Below, in pieces: positions 36,791 through 64,000 of a stretch of 64,000 nucleotides of DNA (its first letter is position 1; each line of letters opens with the position of its first letter). Below the pieces are notes generated by a model. The model searched no databases, was not told the DNA's origin, and worked only from the letters and a program-made list of their open reading frames with translations. This stretch comes from Chloromonas sp. AAM2 (lineage: Eukaryota; Chlorophyta; Chlorophyceae; Chlamydomonadales; Chlamydomonadaceae). The stretch lies in NCBI GenBank assembly GCA_004335635.1, contig QAXH01006098.1, positions 1 to 64,000 of the forward strand. Reading direction: 5' to 3'. A program made the translations under genes and the position numbers.

Positions 36791-38444
36791 TCAAGTGCGG
36801 GGCGCCCCGCCCACAGTCGCCTCTGGTAGCCTCTCTATGCTGTATCTATGCGACTGGATGAACATGATCGGCACGCCTGGAATCTTGCGCAATCGGCGCC
36901 GCAAGTCGCGATCGCAGGTGGCGACGATGTAACAGCGGTGCGCTTGCACCCGCTGGCAGAGGCAATCATCCGCGTAGGTGCCCTTGTGTGAGCAGGGGAT
37001 ACGCTCGAACCGGGGGTCCTGCGATCAGGACGCGGGAGATGACTCATGATATGTGGTAACCTGGGGCAAATCGCTTCTTCGCATACGTGGCAAGGTGCGG
37101 CCAACTGCTTCAAAGTGTGACCCCGACCCTCCTTTTCCCACTCCGCCACGCCGCCCTGCATATCTTACCATCCAAGGCGCACAAATCACTGCTCCAACTG
37201 GCCCGCCTAATCCCAAATGCCATCCATCAACAGCCTTAACCCCAGCCTGCACTTTTTGTTGCCAGCAGCACAACAGCCTAGGCTATGCTGAGAAGTCTTC
37301 TATGCTGAGAAGTCCCTGAATTGCATGGCGACAACAATCACAACTTTGCAGGCACAACTCAACGCCCCGTCTGCCCTTGGCTGGCCTGGCTACGTTGCAT
37401 GCTCTTGTGAGCTCCTATCAAACACACCTTTGCCACTTTGAGCGCCACGCGGTACTTGGAGCCTAGCTTCTCCAGCTCCGCCATCACACACTCCGTGATG
37501 CAAGGGATGCACTCGGCGTACAGGCAGTCCATCATGCCGCGCACGAGGTCAATCTGCAGCGGGGCACAGTGAGCAGGTCAGCTTCATCAACATCCCAGTA
37601 CAGGCCATAACACTTTTCCCTGCTCGCACCCGCAAAGTGACCGCCTGTGCTGGGGGCTGAGGGTCGGCATACGTATGGACTGCTAAACCAGCCTTGGACG
37701 TGCGTAATCACGTCCAGGACACTGCAAACTCGCGCGCTGATTGCTCTGCCTGCACCACCAACTCCTCTTCTTGGGCTCAGCCCCGCCTGCTGCAAGAAAC
37801 AACCCTGGTTCAACTGTCCCGGCTGCCTCACCTTGTTCCTGATTGAGAAGTTGATGAAGTTTGTGTCCACCAGCACTTGGTAGGGAGGCCCTAACTGTGT
37901 GTTATGTCGGAAGAACAGGGCTGCGCTGGCCTTCTCCCTGTGAAATGCAAAGACGAACACACACTAGAATGTGTCACCTGGTCAAGTCTCTGCTTAATAA
38001 GGACCTACACTGAGAGTGCTACGTGTGCTCAAACTGTTTAGTCACTCCTGCGGGCTGTGTACCCGCTGTATTCTGCTGGCAAAGCCATTAACGTGCTTGC
38101 CATCCAGGTGAGAGCCAATTTCTTAGCATTCCAGGTAACAGGCAGTATCTAGCTTGGCTGTTATGATAGGTGCCGCATATTTGACGCTCTTTCCTGCGGA
38201 GAGCAAAAGCTCAACACTCACACATGCCGGACCTCTTTCTCTGGATCCACCTTCTGCTTCTTGGCTGGCGGCCTGCACGCACATGCATGAAGTGGATACT
38301 ATCTTAATGAGCAGCAGAGAACCTGAAGAGATGGTTGCCACGAACAAGGCTGCCTGGAGGTGGTGGCAGCGCTCACTCTGCATCCTTGGGGTTGAGCAGC
38401 CTCTTGACCTCTGCAAACTTCCTTGTTTTCTTCTGCTTGCCCAT
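36791..38444 (-). CDS. FCF1: rRNA-processing protein FCF1 (PIN domain)
   Basis: Five exons encode 192 aa, close to the usual ~198. In transcript order: 38377-38444, 38222-38272, 37832-37937, 37428-37553, 36791-37018. The N-terminus [20 protein letters not shown] is the basic FCF1 leader. [79 protein letters not shown] and [14 protein letters not shown] follow in the known order. Fcf1 (Utp24) is a nucleolar small-subunit processome protein; Utp24 is the nuclease implicated in pre-18S cleavages at A1/A2. The acidic PIN residues are visible as Asp in VLVDT, Glu in MAELE, and Asp in ADD and CDRD. Exon 2 ends at the canonical donor GTGAGT after CATGT; an earlier GT donor would break frame. It is head-to-head with NDUFA2. 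Confidence 0.97.
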
Positions 38445-38778
38445 GGTATGTTACTTGGGATGCTCCTACTGATGGTTTGATGAAGGATGTACTGGGATAG
38501 TGCCTTGAAATGCCCTGGGTTCGCTTCAAGGTAATGTTCCCTCGCGTACTGGGGCTTGTGCTGCTGAATCAGTTGCTTTATGGAATGAAAAGGTTTAGCC
38601 GGCATACAAGGGACAGAAAGCAATACTGCCTTCTCTAGCAGCAGCCGGCGGCGACATGGACTCGGCAAAGACGTTTCCAGCGGTTGCAAGATGAACCCTC
38701 GCCCGATGTCCAGCCATCGGATGGCCAGCATTTACACACCACGCCGCCGTAGGCAGCGCCAGTGACACTTTGGCAGCC
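38445..38778. promoter_or_regulatory. Divergent promoter region, FCF1 / NDUFA2
   Basis: This 334-bp spacer lies between two divergent start codons. A 13-bp inverted repeat, GCCATC-G-GATGGC, sits at 38713-38725, about 55 bp before the NDUFA2 start. It could be a dimeric factor site or a 5' UTR hairpin. No clear TATA element was found. Confidence 0.5.
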
Positions 38779-39748
38779 ATGGCGTGGCGCAATCTGAGCA
38801 AGACCTTGCAGGAACTACGGTGAGCATCGCAGCGAGGGAGCTGATCCATGCGCTTCACCACCAGCGTTGACTGTATGGAACCTTTTCACCTCTGCCTGTT
38901 TTCACGTCCAGGATTCACCTCGATCAGGTTGCACCTGCAAGTCAAGGAGCCAGGTGAGGACAAAGCAGTAGCATCTTTCCACCTCATCTCATGACAATCC
39001 TACATGGGCACGCATGTTGTTTGGTTGTGTGTAGGGAGTTCCTGCTCGCCAACTATGCTGAAATGAAGAAAGCGAACCCTGCCTTCCCTATCCTAGTGCG
39101 GGAGTCCACGGGTGCTGAGGCCAAGCTTGTGGCCAGATATGGTAAGGCGTGGGTTTGGATGTGCTCAAGCAGAGAAGAGAGATCAGGCAGCGTCTACAGC
39201 TGGAACAGCTAGGGCTGACCGGGTGTGGGCTACACAATGCATGCGTAATGGAGGTGAAAGCCAAGGCGGACACAATGGGCCGCAGCAACAGACATGGCAC
39301 ATGGCTGGCATGGCTCAGAATGGCGATGCACCAGTCATACAGCAGTCAGTTGACACTAGTGCACTAGTCAGTTCACAGGGCGTGGCTGGACTGGAGAACA
39401 GCCGTGGCACACACCCGCAATTGCTAGAAATGACGAGACGCGGTGCAGCACACATGTGCTCTTGAACACACGAGATAGCTCATGATGTGCTGCATGCAAT
39501 GAAGAATGCAGCATGGGGCATATTACGTGCAGCGGGATGTAGAGCACAAGCTAGCTATCATTGTTTGGCAATGCTCAGGTACTCGCCTAGTGAGGCGAGG
39601 TTGTTGAGCAAGTATATGAAGCTTCAGCCGGCCCATGAGTGCCCAACTGTTATGCTGTGCAGAGTTTGGTGTTGAAAAGGCGGTGTCTATCCAGGGTGAT
39701 GCACCCAAGGCAATTGTCGCCAAGCTTCAAGCCCTGTCCTCTGAATGA
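38779..39748 (+). CDS. NDUFA2: Complex I subunit NDUFA2 (B8)
   Basis: Four exons, 38779-38819, 38912-38953, 39035-39141 and 39663-39748, encode 91 aa against the usual 96-99. The product begins MAWRNLSKTLQELRIHL and continues through GAREFLLANYAEMKKANP, FPILVRESTGAEAKLVARY, FGVEKAVSIQG and a short C-terminal helix. This is the L51_S25_CI-B8 thioredoxin-like fold of the accessory subunit in the matrix arm of NADH:ubiquinone oxidoreductase. The start ATG sits in GCCATGGCG, a good plant-type context. No cleavable targeting peptide is evident, as is common for this small subunit. All junctions keep frame with GT-AG introns. Confidence 0.97.
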
Positions 39749-41284
39749 CATGAAGTGAGTGCCTGCCTCATGACGGCATGACAAGCGGGATGGGCACCGG
39801 TTACGAGTTCAGAGCAGCATGCCTGCCAACAGGTGTTTTCTCGCACAGCCATTGAACTGATGCCCAGTGGACTGCCTCCAAACATCAGTCTATTACAGCA
39901 TACCTACCATTGCCTGTACATTGGGACAGTCATCGGGCGTTGTCTGGCTGGCCTGTGTGGGTGTGTCACAGTCATTGTGATAGAATGCACCGTTGAATGT
40001 TGCCGAGGGAGCGGCATGCCACACAACTGGGGTGTGCCTGATGTGTGGTGGGTTGAGGAATGGGGAAGTCAAGCTGTGCGTTGCTGCACCTGATGCCCTG
40101 GGCGTCTGATACACATTTGCGAGAAGTGGCCATGTACCATCCTGTATTGGTTGCATATCATGACTGCGTCAAACTGCTGCAATGTGGCTATTCTCAACAC
40201 GGTTCTCATTCACTGACCTAGTATCTTGAGGGTGGAGCACAGTGTACGGCATTCCATATGCTCATCTGTGTCCTGTGCATTAATCTCATTCATTGCCTCT
40301 TGTTCTTTGCCAATCACTGGCTATGCATGTGATTATGTGTCATGTTGTCAAACGCCTCTCCCTGCTTCATTGAACATGATTATGCGTGTGTTTGCAGGTG
40401 CCGATGGAGCGCCAAGGATTGAATGCAGGACTGCAGAGCGACCCTGGGCATCTCTATTGGACACCATTTCTCAAGCTTGTGCCGATGTGAAGCTCCCGTA
40501 AATCTTCTTGTATACGTTTTGTAATATCATCCGTTTGACGCTCCTCATTACCTTGCTTCAGGGCAAAGCACGCTGTAGAACCGTTCCCACATCAGACAGG
40601 TCACTGGCAAGGAGTGTCTCAGTTGTGAAGTGTGCTGAACTGCGTATACCCTGCCATCCTTAATGCCTCACTACAGCTGGGTTAGTGCAGAGCCAGTCAA
40701 CACTGAGGGTGTCGTAAATGCTCCAATACAGCTAGGACAGAGCCAGTCCACACTGAGTGTACAAGGACTGCAGCACCAGCAGCTTGTTGCATAAGGCGGC
40801 CAAATCCATGTAAATCAAAATGTCAGAAACCGAAAAGTCGTACGACAGCTCGAAATCAAGGTAGTTCGGAACGCAATACGCCCATAATCAAAAGATCTTA
40901 TTTGGGACCGAGTGACTATCGAATTGGTCTGAGGCGATTGAAAGCCTCGGCCCGAAACGCGGGTCAAAGAAGAACAAGAACAAAGGTCGCTGCTGACATC
41001 GCCGTGGTGTTTGAGAAGAGCGGAACTGGCTTGAGAATGCACGCGATTTAAAGTTCAGGTACGATGGCATGATAATCAACATTGCTCCGCTACACTACTG
41101 ATGGTTCAAGGGGTACAGACACATGTTCAGAATGCAAGTTCTCACAAGCTCATGACCAGCTGTCGGTAACTGGGCACTGAAGGAAGTGCAGGCCTGTGTG
41201 CGCATGTGCATCAGACAAGCAGGGGTGAGCCAGGCATACCGTGCATGTGGTGCTTTGCAGCCGGCCACAGCCAGCACCGGCACC
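39749..41284. other. Spacer between NDUFA2 and dynein genes
   Basis: About 1.5 kb with no recognised coding region. TGTAA at about 40520 could be a green-algal polyadenylation signal for NDUFA2, but that would imply a long 3' UTR. A 23-bp direct repeat occurs at 40688-40710 and 40738-40760. From about 40800 to 41090 the DNA is visibly more A-rich than its surroundings, which fits a dynein promoter or 5' UTR. Confidence 0.5.
40688..40760. repeat. Direct repeat upstream of the dynein gene
   Basis: CAGAGCCAGTCAACACTGAG at 40688 recurs with one change (CAGAGCCAGTCCACACTGAG) at 40738, 50 bp apart. It lies about 530 bp before the dynein start codon. Confidence 0.8.
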
Positions 41285-63881
<22,597 letters not shown>

Positions 63882-64000
63882 GTGAGGCGCAGGAAGAAGA
63901 CCACAACTGCATCATCATGGCCTAGCCAGGTGAGGGAAGGAGACAACCACTCCCAACAATGAATGACCTACTTGAGCCAGAATTAAGCTTCTAATAGGGC

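Noticed and set aside
38123..38731. 202-codon minus-strand open frame
   Set aside because: It overlaps FCF1 exons 1-2 in a different frame and runs through introns. The spliced FCF1 model is far better supported.
40226..40501. Possible exon after GTTTGCAG at 40391-40398
   Set aside because: The acceptor looks good, but no partner exon or known protein matches, and it lies beyond the NDUFA2 stop.

Overview
This window reads as nuclear DNA of a flagellated green alga, most likely a core chlorophyte. Every recognisable gene is split into many short exons by introns of roughly 100-500 bp. Donors are mostly GTGAGN and acceptors mostly GCAG. An axonemal dynein heavy chain implies a motile cilium, and the HEAT-repeat giant resembles plant SWEETIE / animal HEATR5. 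I cannot name the species. No rRNA, tRNA, CRISPR array or prokaryotic operon was seen.

Layout, left to right. (1) 1-2169: no gene recognised; holds copies of an inverted-repeat element. (2) 2170-8421 (+): 16-exon bacterial-style TPR protein. (3) 9796-12884 (+): NAD(P)-dependent short-chain dehydrogenase of the retinol-dehydrogenase/WWOX type. (4) 14583-17384 (-): 9-exon CRAL-TRIO (SEC14-like) lipid-binding protein with a 25-nt microexon. (5) 17822-35431 (+): 38-exon HEATR5/SWEETIE homologue, 2499 aa. (6) 36791-38444 (-): FCF1, the PIN-domain 18S rRNA-processing factor. (7) 38779-39748 (+): NDUFA2/B8 subunit of mitochondrial complex I. (8) 41285 to beyond the right edge (+): inner-arm axonemal dynein heavy chain; 58 exons and 2505 aa are visible, ending inside AAA4.

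Two pairs are divergent and share short 5' spacers: CRAL-TRIO with HEATR5 (437 bp) and FCF1 with NDUFA2 (334 bp). Two pairs converge: SDR with CRAL-TRIO, and HEATR5 with FCF1. The genes form no pathway; this is an ordinary mix of housekeeping genes plus one flagellar gene.

Exon models were built by hand by joining conserved protein segments across splice sites and checking that every junction kept frame. The HEATR5 (7500 nt) and dynein (7515 nt) models both sum to whole codons. The most interesting non-gene signals are a MITE-like family with termini resembling TTTGCCAGTTCTGGGACAAT, an uneven use of GC-AG introns, and a minisatellite whose assembly gap is exactly three repeat units. I found no clearly new biological system.
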